A stretch of DNA of 64,000 nucleotides from Anthostomella pinea (taxonomy: Eukaryota > Ascomycota > Sordariomycetes > Xylariales > Xylariaceae): positions 1,364,001-1,428,000 of the forward strand of contig CAUWAG010000019.1 in the NCBI GenBank assembly GCA_963556695.1. Reading direction: 5' to 3'. The notes under the pieces are model-generated. The model did not search any database. It saw nothing but the letters and a program-made list of their open reading frames with translations, and had not been told where the DNA came from. Every line of letters starts with the position of its first letter. Position 1 is the stretch's first letter. This document shows, piece after piece, positions 34,055 through 45,175 of the stretch. A program made the position numbers and the translations under genes.

Positions 34055-34852
34055 TGGTTATTACATGAAGGTTCGGTGAATCACTATGCTACATATCCAG
34101 GATGGACCCCTGATTCAGAGGGGAGAGGCTACGGCAGCACCACGGCCCAGATTCCTCCTTGCTGGCTTGGCTGCCTGTGTTAGTGATGGAACTAGTGTCA
34201 AGATGGGTACTTGTGGATGGTCATTCCACAGCAGCAGTACTTCCTACAAGAGTGTGAAGTTAGATGGATTGCAGTGCCAGGCTGGTGCTGGGCGACACTT
34301 GTGAAGACGTTGAGTCTGGACGCAGTGTCGTTGAAGCAGTTGGCATCGATCCATATTTCTGTGGTTCTGGTCCTGGGTGAGACTCACGAAGATGTTTGAG
34401 GATGGATACAGCGTCGTCAGCTGGCAATGATGGTCCATTCTTCATCTTGACTCATTGTGATATGGCTCACGAACCTCTTCCAAGCAACCCAGTCAGTCGC
34501 CAGCAATGATGATCAACGGCCATCGTCTCCCGGATGTTAAATCAGCTTGTCATCTATCTTAAGCTGAAGATATCAGCTGCCGCATAATCTCGGAGAAGGC
34601 ACCACCCACTCTAGGACCAGGCCTAGATTGGCACAACCTTTATCTTCTCGTCTAGTCAGTCAAATACACTTTCGGAATCCCCCAACGTAACTAGACAGTG
34701 CGACCTACCATCGTGTGCTTGTCCTGGAGGGAAGTCCCTTCCTGTATCTCACGAGTCACGGCGGTCGTCTGCCAGCTACCGAGGAAACACCATCCCCTTA
34801 GCCTTCCTCCGACATCTTTGCAACTGATCTCATCTTCAACTTAATCCTGAAG
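34055..34852. other. Intergenic, no gene seen
   Basis: No gene. Two loosely similar ~45-bp segments (about 34300-34345 and 34380-34430) share GAAGA-GTTTGAG-GGA and CAG-GTCGT blocks and may be an old duplication. Confidence 0.35.
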
Positions 34853-34941
34853 AGTGAAATGTCGCATAATCATCTGAATTCAGTAATTATCCCAGGAGAA
34901 AGAAACCCTGCTGGAATGAGCACCGAGTTGCTGCTTATGCC
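34853..34941. repeat. ~85-bp module with palindromic core, copy 1
   Basis: Pattern shared with two further copies: TGAAA-GTCGCATAA-CATCTGA-TCAGTAATTAT, a short spacer, then an imperfect inverted repeat GGAATGAGCA...TGCTTATGCC at 34913-34941. Confidence 0.75.
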
Positions 34942-35067
34942 ACAAATCATTTTCGCGGTGCATCCCTTCGCCTCAACATCTCCCGGCCTTCCGTTCGCTC
35001 CTTTCACATCTAACTCATCACGAAGGTTATAACCTGGGTCACCATCCATCAACCTTTCCTTGAGGAA

Positions 35068-35149
35068 TTGAAAGTCGCATAGGCACCAGAGGTCAATGAT
35101 AATTCCATCGGAGACCGGCTGGAATAAACATAAAGTTGTTACTTATCCC
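35068..35149. repeat. ~85-bp module with palindromic core, copy 2
   Basis: Begins TTGAAAGTCGCATAGGCAC, continues GGTCAATGATAATTCC and ends with the inverted core GGAATAAACA...TTACTTATCC at 35121-35149. Confidence 0.75.
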
Positions 35150-35209
35150 CAAAGCTTTTCCGCCCATTCACTGCCCTCTCACTAAAATATTCAGTTCCAT
35201 CCTCCAAAA

Positions 35210-35292
35210 GTGAAAAGTTGCATAAGCATCTAAGGTCAGCGATTATTCCGCGGAAAATCTGCTAGGATAAGCAACAAATTGGTGCTTATACC
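35210..35292. repeat. ~85-bp module with palindromic core, copy 3
   Basis: Begins GTGAAAAGTTGCATAAGC, continues AAGGTCAGCGATTATTCC and ends with GGATAAGCA...TGCTTATACC at 35265-35292, which is 38 bp before the start codon of the following gene. Confidence 0.75.
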
Positions 35293-35329
35293 GAAAACCC
35301 CAACTTTGCCAACGTCACCAACAGCAAGC

Positions 35330-36526
35330 ATGGCGAAGGAGTACCAGGATCCGGCAGATTCCCCCCTGCCCAGTGTGGAATACGAGATGGCATACACCTA
35401 CCCGCCGCCCCCTGAGGACGAACTGTTCGTTCCTATGCCTGGCATGGATCAGGCTGCTTTCGACGAGCCGATGGAGGAGTCACCGGCGGCAGCACCTGCT
35501 CGGGCCCGTGGTCGAGGGCGAGGCAGAGGCCGGGGACGCGATCAGGCTCGGGGCAGAGCTCGCGGCGGACGAGCACGAGCGCGAGGACGAGGAGGCCGAC
35601 GTGGTGTACCGACAGTAGAGCAGCCGAGCGCCCCAGTGGCTTCTCGTGGCCGGCCCCGCGGAAGAGGACGAGGAAGAATGAGTCTGCGCGAGATATTGAT
35701 CACCACGGGCAATAACCCTCTTCCTCGACCCCCTCACACTCCTCCACAACGCCCAGTAACCCCTGAGCGCCGACGTGAACCAGCAAGAGAGTTCCTCGTA
35801 TCCGCAGGACCCTCCGCTACCCCAGACATCCCCCGGCCGCCTCCTCGGCGCTACGGAACAGACTCTGGCTTCCAACCAAACCGTACGGTGGCCACGGAGG
35901 ACACCCCCGTGCACCAGCTATATTACCCACTGTCACTGAGCCTCGCGCTCAAGAAGGACGAGCACATTTGGAACGATAAGCAGGGCAACCGCTCGGAGAA
36001 CACAGTCTTCGTGCTCATCCACCAGGTCGACGACGACAACGAGGAAGTGTTCGTGTATCTCAGCCCGACCGAAGCCAACGTCCACGCGCTGGAGCTGATG
36101 GTCAAGAAGCACCCCACGGCATTTGCCCTGCCGCGCATCGAGGAAGCCGAGGTCAAGAAGGAGGAATACGAGCGCGCGTCGTCGGTTGCGCGAAAGATCG
36201 GGCTGAGGACCGCGGTGCAGAGCCAGCAAATCATCCGCGTGTCCGACGCCGAGAGCGGCAATGCGTCGCAACACGTCGTCGAGGAACACGTCTGGATCAA
36301 GAGCGAGGATCCCGAGGACCAGTTCAGGGCGCGTGCTCCTGATGTGCGACCGGATACGAACAATCGCGGCGAGATCTTGCTGGGTATGGGCCCGGAGATC
36401 AAGTATATCTACTGGGGCGACTGGAAGATCGTCTCGCATGGCTTGAAGATGGAGGCGCGACAGCTGGACGAAACGAGGACTAAGATCACGGTTAGCCTGA
36501 AGAACCTGCGAAAGCCCAGGAAGTAG
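35330..36526 (+). CDS. Hypothetical RG-rich protein
   Basis: 398 aa from ATG 35330 (AGCATGGCG context). The first ~60 residues are acidic and Pro-rich. Residues ~65-120 form an Arg/Gly stretch (RARGRGRGRGRGRDQARGRA and further RG repeats) like RNA-binding RGG boxes. The C-terminal ~220 residues appear folded (VFVLIHQVDDDNEEVFVYLS, LELMVKKHP, VWIKSEDPED, IKYIYWGDWKIVSHGLKMEA) and end in a basic tail. The family is not recognised. It is flanked on both sides by copies of the palindromic sequence described separately, which could be regulatory. An RNA- or DNA-associated role is only an inference from the RG box. Confidence 0.7.
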   Translation: MAKEYQDPADSPLPSVEYEMAYTYPPPPEDELFVPMPGMDQAAFDEPMEESPAAAPARARGRGRGRGRGRDQARGRARGGRARARGRGGRRGVPTVEQPSAPVASRGRPRGRGRGRMSLREILITTGNNPLPRPPHTPPQRPVTPERRREPAREFLVSAGPSATPDIPRPPPRRYGTDSGFQPNRTVATEDTPVHQLYYPLSLSLALKKDEHIWNDKQGNRSENTVFVLIHQVDDDNEEVFVYLSPTEANVHALELMVKKHPTAFALPRIEEAEVKKEEYERASSVARKIGLRTAVQSQQIIRVSDAESGNASQHVVEEHVWIKSEDPEDQFRARAPDVRPDTNNRGEILLGMGPEIKYIYWGDWKIVSHGLKMEARQLDETRTKITVSLKNLRKPRK

Positions 36527-36587
36527 GCGAGACGCCGTCGACGGTGGTGGATGGACTATGAGCAATGATTTCACATGAATATTGCCC

Positions 36588-36664
36588 GTGGTATAAGCAG
36601 CTATCCCTGTGTGGAATAAGCACCTTTCCTCGGTGGAATGAGCAGAGTTGCGGTGCTTATACAA
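36588..36664. repeat. Cluster of GGWATAAGCA-type half-sites downstream
   Basis: Three direct half-sites (GGTATAAGCAG, GGAATAAGCAC, GGAATGAGCAG), the last paired with GGTGCTTATAC at about 36652-36662 to form the same inverted core seen upstream of the RG-rich gene. Confidence 0.75.
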
Positions 36665-36816
36665 CTTTTTTTGTCTGAGGCCTGGAAGGGAGCAATTGCG
36701 GTGGTTTCATAAATAGCGGTGGCATTCAATTGCGGTGATATCCAGTTCAGATGGTATTCCCTTTCATATTTACAGATTCCAGTACCAGAGATGCGCAGAA
36801 ATTCCCAACCTTCTTC

Positions 36817-39089
36817 TTACCCAACAGTGACCGTGCTGTTCTGTCGAATGTCCCGACTGCTAGAACCAACACTGAAGGTGAAGGTACCACTTCTCACAAC
36901 CCAGTTCTGTGACGCTGCGTCCCAGACACTCAAATCACGCTTCCGGAGGTCGAAAGTGACATTGTCATTCGCACCAGCGGCAAGTGCGAGCTTCTCGAAC
37001 CCTCGGAGCTGCTTTGGTGGCGCGCCGGCGTAATCAGGGTACCCGACGTACAGCTGCGCGACTTCAGCCCCCTGTACGGCGCCGGAGTTGGTGATCGTGA
37101 CGGTGACGCTCGCGACCGTGTCCCAGAGGTCCGATCGTCCGCCAGGGATGATGTCGCCTGTTGCGGGGCCTGCTGCAGGCGTCCCCTCGATGACGATATC
37201 CGAGTAGGTGAAGTTGGTGTACGCTTGGGGGAGGTCAGTAACATGCAAGTCAGTGAAGATAACGTAGTTGTGCACTTACACAGTCCGAAACCGAACTCAT
37301 ATCGCGGGGCAATAGCAGCCTTGTCAAAGTGACGGTAGTCGATGAACAGACCCTCCTTGAAGTTGTCCGAGTCGCCAGTTGACACAGCCGTGCCGTAGTC
37401 GCTCGCTGACTTGGCGATGGTGTAGGGCAATTTACCCGAAGGGTTGGTTCCTCCGTATAGGATATCAACAAGCGCATTCCCGCTCTCCGAGGAGGGGAGA
37501 CCAGCCCAGACAATGGCCTTGACATTGGGCTGGGTTAGGATGGTCTCGAGAATGACGGGGCCGACGGAGTGGACGACGACAATCACATTGCCGTTCGCAG
37601 CTGCAACGGCCTTCACGAGGTCGTTTCCACTATGCCACGGGTCGAGGTTGTTGCGATCACCAACGTTGTTCTCGACCGTGATGTATTCTTCTCCACTATC
37701 GGACGTGATGAATACGATGGCAGCATCTGCGCCGTTGACTGCAGAGCCCACCGAGCCAGTACTGTCGGAGGCGGACACGGTAACCTGAGTACCGTCGGTC
37801 TTGGCACGAGTCGTGATTGCATCTGCCGGGGCGATAAAATACGGATAATCAGCCGTGCCTGAACCCCAGCCCATACCCAGAGCGCCGGTGTTGCATCCGC
37901 GGTCGACACAGGCATTCATGCCCGCGGGGTTGACGACTGCAGCAGAGCCGACAAGGCCAAGCTTCGCGGGCTTCTGCAGGGGTAGAATGTTACCGTCATT
38001 CTTCAGCAGAACTATTCCATCTCTTGCCGTTGCACGAACGTTGGTGCTGTGGGTTCCTTGCACGTTGGCGTCGAGGTTGATGGAAGGGTAAGTGCTGTCC
38101 TGTCCAACAAGATACCACGATGCCAGGATTCGGCGGACCATGTCATCCAGTCGGGCTTGTGGGACCTGGCCGCTGCTGACGGCTGCAGTCAACTGGGGAC
38201 CCCATAATATACTATTCCCATCGTAGTCAGAGCCCGGCATTGTCATGTCCAGACCGGTGTTGGCTGAGGCCACTGTCGTGTGTTGTGCATTCCAATCCGT
38301 CATGACGTAACCTTGGAAGCCCAACTCTGTCTTGAGAAGGTTGTTCAGGGTTCCCTCGTTCTCACAGGCCCATGTTCCGTTGATCTTGTTATAAGAACAC
38401 ATGACTGCGGCCACGTTGGCATGGACGGCATCGGCGAAAGGCCACAAGTACAGCTCGTGCATCGTTCGGTCGTCGACTGAGGAGCTTATCGTCTCGCGGT
38501 TCAGCTCTTGCTCGTTGAGGATGAAGTGCTTGGCCGTTGCTTGAATTCCAGCACTTTGCATACCCTCGATTGTCTCGGCCATGGCGACTCCCTGCAGGTA
38601 TGGATCGGCACCGAAGCCCTCCCAGTTCCGCCCGCCGGTGGGAATCTTGCCTAGAGGACCGGCGACTGGCCCCAAGAGGACATGTATACCGGAAGCTTTC
38701 GTCTCCTCGCCCATGAATTGGCCTCGCTCGTTGATCAAAGCGCGATCCCAAGTAGAAGCTGCCTGGATGCCAGGAACGAAGGCAGTCACGTCCGATCCAT
38801 AACGAATTCCAAGGGGGCTGTCTTGCAGACAGAGCTCGGGGTAGCTGATGGAGCTGATGGCTGGTGTGTTGCCGACACAAGGCCCTTTGTTCCAGCCAAC
38901 ACCTGTTACAATATTGACCTTGTCGGCCTGTGACAGTTTGGCGAGCGCGGTGTTTGCTTTCGTGTAGGCTGCATCCCAAGTGATTGTCGCGGCAGCAGCA
39001 GCAGCGCTGTCGACCGGGGAGGCGTCGGCGGGCGCTGCTCGGGCTACAGCGGCTGCAGAGAGCACTGCAGCGAAGACGTGTGACCGCAT
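36817..39089 (-). CDS. Secreted GH3 beta-glucosidase
   Basis: Two exons: 39089-37280 and 37223-36817 (738 aa). The 56-nt intron starts GTAAGT and ends AAG, joining FGFGL to SYTNFTYS, the conserved link into the C-terminal fibronectin III-like domain. The signal peptide is MRSHVFAAVLSAAAVARA. GH3 landmarks: LCLQDSPLGIRY, TGGRNWEGFGADPYL, ATAKHFILNEQE, and the nucleophile motif VMTDWNAQH with the Asp near residue 265. The (alpha/beta)6 sandwich domain follows (GDRNNLDPWHSGNDLVKAVA), then the FnIII-like domain. Length is normal for this family. Expected role: release of glucose from cellobiose and other beta-glucosides outside the cell. An in-frame TTG further upstream is not a plausible start. 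Confidence 0.95.
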
Positions 39090-40199
39090 AGTCGATGGTC
39101 GTTTGAGATTTGGGAGTGACAACAGTTCTTCCTCTCCAAGCTACCTGGCTCCAGTCACGGCTCCCACAGTTCACTCAGGCCTTTGGTCCATCTTATACGG
39201 CTCTCCCTACGGGGCGTGCCTTCGATTGATCATGGCAGAGCCGGCAGCTGATTTGCTGCTTCCACAGCTTCATAGCCGGTGGCGTCATGACAGTCCCAAA
39301 CTTACCAGATCTGGCAATCTGCGGAAGAGCAAGCCACGAGATGAGCGAGCGGGATGGAGGCATCTTTGTCGACTTCCGCGACGGGGATAGATTGGCCCAT
39401 CTAGGCTGTCGGTACATTCTCGGATGCGGAGGGCCGGAAGTGTTGAAGAGCTACCATTGGAGTTCTGGGCGCGAGATGACGCCGTGCCAGTGGCCCATGT
39501 TGGGTTGGTGACGGAGGCTCGTGGGAGGTTGAAAGAGGAGAGAGAGAGTCTGCTTCCGGGCCGCATTTGCCGTAAATTGATAGCAGCCCAGCTGCTATAC
39601 TGCAGGGGTTTCGCTCCCGCCTAGAGGCACTTTACAGGCCACTTTACAGGGCACTATGCAGCTCACCACCCCGCCTGAATCTGCAGGTGAGCTCTGCGCC
39701 CTATCTACCGAGGTAACGCTAAGATTGAGGCCGAGGCATATCCGGTTCTTCCACAAATCAGCCGGTTTGGGTCCTGGGACAGCTCGTCATACAAAGTGGT
39801 ATATATTGCCGTGTGGTTCCAATCGTTGTAGGGTGATGGATGCTCTGAAGCATGTGCTTGGCCGCTGACTGCTACCCTAACATGGTGCCGCTTCCTCATT
39901 CATCGACGGCTGAGTTCGACCACATAAGCGTCGTCCACTGTCAAGTTCATTGGCCTAGGGAATTCGCTGTAAAGACTTTCGCGGCATGTTCACAGTTGTC
40001 AGATTTGAGCCAATCGTGAGGTTGAAGTGTGTGTGTGTGTATTCTGTCTCTCTAGAGTGTCCTCGTACGACCGTGGCAGTTTTGTGCCAGAGGGGGCTGG
40101 ATCGGGACGGAACAACTAGGCTCCGGTGTCTACCTATCAAGGTGCCCTCTCGGCTCACCTTTAATCCAACAACAGTAGATCTGTGGCGTTGAGACTGAT
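39090..40199. other. Intergenic, no gene seen
   Basis: Promoter of the beta-glucosidase and ordinary non-coding DNA. A short GT microsatellite lies near 40027-40040. Composition turns AT-rich at about 40200. Confidence 0.45.
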
Positions 40200-40723
40200 T
40201 CGAATTGTTATATCGACCTGAGAATTCAAACGCTATACTTAGGAAAAATAACAATGAGCCAGAGTAAACCGGTAGGCCAAACACTAGGTTCCTTTATCTT
40301 AGCGATTAAATCTAGCTTTATAACGTTATAAACACGTACCGATTTTAAGGTATATTAACGGCATATAACACTTATTAAAGTAAAATAACTAAGTAAAAAC
40401 ACGTATTTTTAAGGTTAAACCCATAGCTAGCGTAACGACTTAATATAAAACCTTATATAAAATAATTATAAATTTCATTCTAATTGTAAAACTTAAAAAT
40501 AAGTGGTTTTAATTAAATAGAAGTTATTTTATTCCTTTTTTTTATACTTGATATTAAGGAATTCACATTTATATATTAATATAACGCGTTTATTTATTAT
40601 CATAATAAAGTTGAAATTAAATTCTTGTTATCTTAATGTAAGAACTATTTTAAACTATATACTTTAAGCTATTAATATGACAAGCCGTCTAACTTATAAG
40701 GCTAAAGGGTTCTATAAGGTTTA
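40200..40723. other. AT-rich block, RIP-like
   Basis: Strong shift to A+T with TA-rich words and no open frames of note. Typical of repeats mutated by RIP in Pezizomycotina (inference). Confidence 0.7.
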
Positions 40724-41150
40724 TGTTCTGAGATAAGTCAACACAAAAGACGATAGAGGCTTCTATCAATTAGAAGACACTCAGATGCTGGGGCTTGGTC
40801 TGAACTGGGTTCACTGTGTAGTCGAGTCGTCAGGAGATTTCTCCCACCTTAGGGTTGGTTAAGATGCTTAGATTGATGACTGAGATAGAGACTGTCTATC
40901 TATCTGGTTGGGAAATGTCTGTCCTTATATATCCAATCTCTCCCTCACTGATTAGGTGGCTCACCCTGGATCACCGGTGATCCAAGGTGATCCAAATTCT
41001 TAGTCACGTGACCCAGGCTCTGCTGGTCGAGTGATCTGTGTACCGTTGCTATGTTGCTCCGATCTCTCCACTGATCAGCACCCCACTCTCTGGTTAATCT
41101 GTTTCTAATCGTCCCTTCAAGGTCTGCTATCAGGCCGCACTGTTCGTTTA
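40724..41150. mobile_element. GC-normal insert in AT-rich DNA, possible LTR
   Basis: A ~425-bp island of normal composition with sharp edges. It starts TGTTCTGAGATAAG and a GTTTA pentamer lies next to each edge (40719-40723 and 41146-41150). No TG...CA ends can be fixed and no coding seen. Confidence 0.35.
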
Positions 41151-41492
41151 TTTGTGACGATTAACTTTTATACGCCTTTTATTCAAATATACATATAATA
41201 AGCTTTTACAAAACTTTTCAAATAATTAAATAACTGAAAAATATAATAAGAATTAAAACAACGTATAATACTATTATTATAACAACTAAATAATAAAGCT
41301 AACTTTTTAATATAATTTCTTAATAACTCAATATATTATAAACCTTTTTGATTAAATTAAAAACATTGGCTTTTTTAATGCTGTATATTTTTAAGCTAGT
41401 TTATTATCTTTTAACTACTTTAAAAACTTAATATCTTTGTAATTATAGCGTATTTACGTCGTAATGCCGTATATTCATTTTTTAAGATCTAT
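41151..41492. other. AT-rich block, RIP-like
   Basis: Same TA-rich composition as 40.2-40.7 kb. A further short AT-rich segment separates the two following LTR candidates (41672-41802). Confidence 0.7.
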
Positions 41493-41671
41493 TGTCACGA
41501 TGCATGCGGCGGTTTGCTGGAATCTGGTGTCGTATTCCGAAAATAACAAGGTGGAAAAAAGGAACAGATGTGCGTATAGCCAAAGGCTGCAGCAGATGTG
41601 GTCCCGTCTCCCTTATTTAATCTACACGTGACTAGTCACCTGATCAGGTGGACCACCTGTGGACCGTCACA
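41493..41671. mobile_element. Candidate solo LTR, 179 bp
   Basis: Begins TGTCACGATG and ends ACCGTCACA (TG...CA), with normal base composition between AT-rich flanks. The adjoining pentamers TCTAT and TTTAT differ by one C-to-T change and could be a mutated target duplication. Confidence 0.5.
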
Positions 41672-41802
41672 TTTATAAACTTGCCGCGCTTTTATTAACG
41701 CGTTTATTTTTAAAACGTTTTCTTTTTATATATGACGACGAGGTACGTACGGATATTTTTCAAAGGTAAGTAAAGAAGTTTTTTTATAGTAAAAATTATA
41801 TA

Positions 41803-42004
41803 TGTTGGAACAGGCTTGAACGATCAATCATAATACTTGAGTATTTGATCAAGGTCATGATGTTGATGATGGTTAGATTGGGAAGTCTAGCTGGACCTTA
41901 AGGTCTGACTAGGTGACCTCACAATCTGGTATCTAATCTCTTATCTAATCATACATGTGGGTTCTATATGGATGGTTTGATTGTAGAATCACATGGATCT
42001 AACA
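41803..42004. mobile_element. Candidate solo LTR, 202 bp
   Basis: Begins TGTTGGAAC and ends GGATCTAACA, giving TGTT...AACA inverted ends. The flanking pentamers are both ATATA, though the AT context weakens that evidence. It is not the same sequence as the LTRs of the copia element 24 bp downstream. Confidence 0.6.
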
Positions 42005-42028
42005 ATATATATATATATATACATAAAG

Positions 42029-42231
42029 TGTCAGATGTTGGATCCCAGACATGGTGCCTTTAGGTGCAGTACCCACTAAGGGGCTGTCAAAGGAACAGTC
42101 GATCCACCCTGGCATGGTGCAGTATGGTATTTAGCTGTAGATTAGCCCTGCCGCGCATACTTGAGAATGACAACAACATTTACAGCGACCGCTCACACCC
42201 CCAAGGCTTGTGACCCTTCTAGAATCTCACA
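42029..42231 (+). repeat. 5' LTR of the copia element
   Basis: Starts TGTCAGATG and ends CTCACA, with TG...CA ends. Confidence 0.92.
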
Positions 42232-42316
42232 TGTAGCATCTCGTTCAGTTTATTGTTGAGTTGTTGCTGCAATCATATAAGTCTGTTGTTTCTCTGACTG
42301 ACAAATCAACAATACG

Positions 42317-43846
42317 ATGGATCCCACCACACCAACTGCTATAGAGCAGGGCGAGCCCAGCGGCCAAGGAGGCCAGCGCATTGTCACGCCTCGCATGCAG
42401 CTGCAAGCGTATAAGAGGGTAGTTGAAGCGGAAGATTACAATGACAATCGTCAGTACGCCGCTGCCGTTGAGCAGGACGAGGTTTCAGAGTATTCGGATG
42501 CCTAAAGAGGCATTGAAGACCGCTAGTATGAGCCAGTCACCGGCAACTACAAGAACGAAGAGGGCCAGGAAGAGCCCTATGATAGAGACACTGATCAGGA
42601 CAGCGACAAAGACAAGGCTACTTACTACGAAGGAGATAGTGAGGATATCTCCCCTACCCTCAAGCACAAATCTTGAAGGGCGCACGCGCCAAGAAGGCAC
42701 AAAAGACAAGGTCAGATTGCCACCTTACCTTCACAGAGATCCAGAATCTCTCAAACATGAGAGACCATATCAACAAGGTCCAAGAGACCACACAAGAGCT
42801 CACCAAGGAGTACAAGCGCGCCCAGAAAAAGCGCGATATATACAAACGAGCTCTTGCTGAGGCCAACAAGAGACTAGCCAAACAGCAATAACTGAGAGCC
42901 AAGAGCGCCAACACCCCTAAAGCAGGTGGCGCTCGTCTTGACCCTGAGAATTATGAGAGATTTTCAAGAACAGAATTGGAGCCTTGCACCGTCAAGAAGC
43001 GGAGCAAGCATCAGGATCCCCCTGTCACAGATACAAGGCTTTCGGCGCTCTTTGGGCGAGGAGTCACCCTTTAGAAAGGCAGTGGAGACATTACGAAGTC
43101 CATTGAAGGAGAGACTACGCCAATCGCAGTCAATCTTTGAGCCTCCTTCCCAGTTTGGTATACAACGCGTGTTTGGCAGATCAGGCCCATCTTTTGACTC
43201 TTTCAGCTCGTCTGATATGAGCTCATCCAGCTCGTCTAATATAAGCTCGTCAGATGACTCTGATGACGAGCGGCACGACTTTCAGCACCATCGCCATCAC
43301 CAAGAGAAGAAGAAATCCCGCAAGAATAAGGACCTTGCCTGGGATAAACTGGAGAGTAGCGAATGGCCTAAGGATCAGCTTCTCACTGATCCTGATAACT
43401 TTGAAGAGTGGCTTGAGACCCTTTCTGTCAGCATAGAAGTGATTAGTTACAAGCCAGGCTGAGAGCTCACTCGATTTTATCGTCTGAACCTTGCATAGAT
43501 CATACAGAAGACCTCTAAGACTGATCCAAAGTCAAAGCTCAGCCCTATTACACTGATTAAAGGTATCAGAGATGGTGAAGAGATATTAAAGCTCCTCTAT
43601 CACTCATACACGCTCACCAGAGAGTCCAAGCGAGGCCTCGTCTGGAAGCAACTAATAGAGCTCATGTATGACGGCAACTGCTTAATTGCATACATCACAG
43701 AATGGCGGAAGAGAGTGCTTGCTTGCAAGGACTGCGGCATTAAGTCAGTTACACATGAGGATGAGCTAATCCTTCTGTTTCTTGAGAAAGCACGTCCAAA
43801 GGTCAGCTTCTTGGTGCGCTGTATCAATATTGCCAGGGAGTCGTAG
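42317..43846 (+). pseudogene. gag region of the copia element (broken)
   Basis: Starts at ATG 42317 (MDPTTPTAIEQGEPSGQ) with a stop after 62 codons. Further pieces in changing frames include a coiled-coil segment (EIQNLSNMRDHINKVQETTQ), a Ser/Asp-rich segment and a gag-like helical region (LIELMYDGNCLIAYITEW). Stops lie between and within the pieces, so several mutations or shifts have hit this part. Confidence 0.75.
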
Positions 43847-43849
43847 CCC

Positions 43850-45019
43850 ATGACCCTTGAACAGATCATCAACAACTTCAACAAGGAGTTTCATGATCGT
43901 ATTGGCAAGAAGGCCAGCACAGAGAAGAAAGGCGGCTCTGTCAACCAAGCTGAATCTCAGCAAGGCCGCTCCAATAACCAGAACGGCGGCAACCCTTCAA
44001 ATGAGGGCTGCGGGAACGACATAGACAGGGGCAGAGGCCGCGGCGGACGCCCTCAGCAGTCTGACCACAGCAATCAGAGTGGTATACGTTGCTACAAATG
44101 TAATGAAACGGGCCATATTACAAGGAACTGCCCTAACAAACAGAAGGCCGACAATAACGCTACACACAGGGGCAGCAATCATAATGACAAGGGAGCAGAA
44201 GCCTCACAAGGAGCCTCGCACCATGCTTTACAATTACAGCCGCAACTGCCAGCAGGGCTTAAAGAGGTTGCTGGCGCCCCAAGGAACGGCTGGAATAACT
44301 CTGTCACGGGAGGCAGCGCAATGATCGACCTCCAGAAGTGGTACAATGAAGAGATTTGTGCCAGGGCTCTCGCTGGTCAGGCGTGTTACAGCACACCTAA
44401 CCAGAAGTACAACGACAGATTTGCCTGGATTTTGGCTAAGGTTAAGGCCACGCTGGCAGACCTTGGTAACAGTCTTGTCAGTTGCTTCCCATACCTCAGG
44501 GAGAAAGGGCTCCCACAAACTAGAGAGAGAGCGCCGCGATGGGGCCAGATCTCTTCAGCAATGCCAGGAATGGCTGTTGCATGCGCCAATTATGCATTTA
44601 GCAGCAAGGCAATGTTCCTTCGCCAGCTCTTGCTATGGGATAGCGGATCAGACGTTCACATCATGAATGAGCTTACTGACTTTGAGCGCAAAACCCTTGT
44701 GAATCTTGGGAACAAGCCGTTTCTTGTACAGACAGGAAGAGGTATTGTGTATGCCACCTATATGGGCACTGTTCTCCAGCAAGTGCAATCACCAGAGGGC
44801 GAAGCACTCAACGTGAGATTGCGATACGCTCTGTATATAAGAGACTTCCCAATCAAGATCTGGTCAGGAGATCTCTTCTACCAGCACGGGGGCTATCTTC
44901 AAGGCAACCTGCTGAAGGATCGGGACGGCAGCTGGTCCACTGAGCTCAACGTCCTGAAGAGAGGTTTTCTCATCTGGAGATGGGGTGAGAGAGAGCCTGA
45001 CCTAGGCAGATCACAATGA
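43850..45019 (+). pseudogene. gag end, zinc knuckle and protease of the copia element
   Basis: Longest surviving frame of the element (389 codons). A CCHC zinc knuckle, CYKCNETGHITRNC, lies at 44090-44131 (C-x2-C-x4-H-x4-C), preceded by an Arg/Gly/Gln-rich nucleocapsid-like stretch. The aspartic protease motif WDSGSDVHI is at about 44637-44663, in the copia D-S-G form. It ends in a stop before the integrase part. Confidence 0.85.
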
Positions 45020-45175
45020 GGGTACGTGTCAGAAGGCGAACGTGAGAATTAGGAGCTACGCAAGGTGCTCCTGACCTCGCTCTCTGGCACAAGTTATCAA
45101 ATAACGGATAAGCTACTTCTAAAGCTCGTCCTCTTGTACCAATGACTGTGTCATCCAAGCACTGAAAGGCTGCGG

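Noticed and set aside
34853..35292. Palindromic repeats considered as CRISPR-like
   Set aside because: Only three copies with diverged units and no unique spacers of constant length. Eukaryotic context makes regulatory or structural repeats more likely.
39287..39624. Short plus-strand frames upstream of the beta-glucosidase
   Set aside because: No homology-like patterns. Promoter region of the minus-strand gene.
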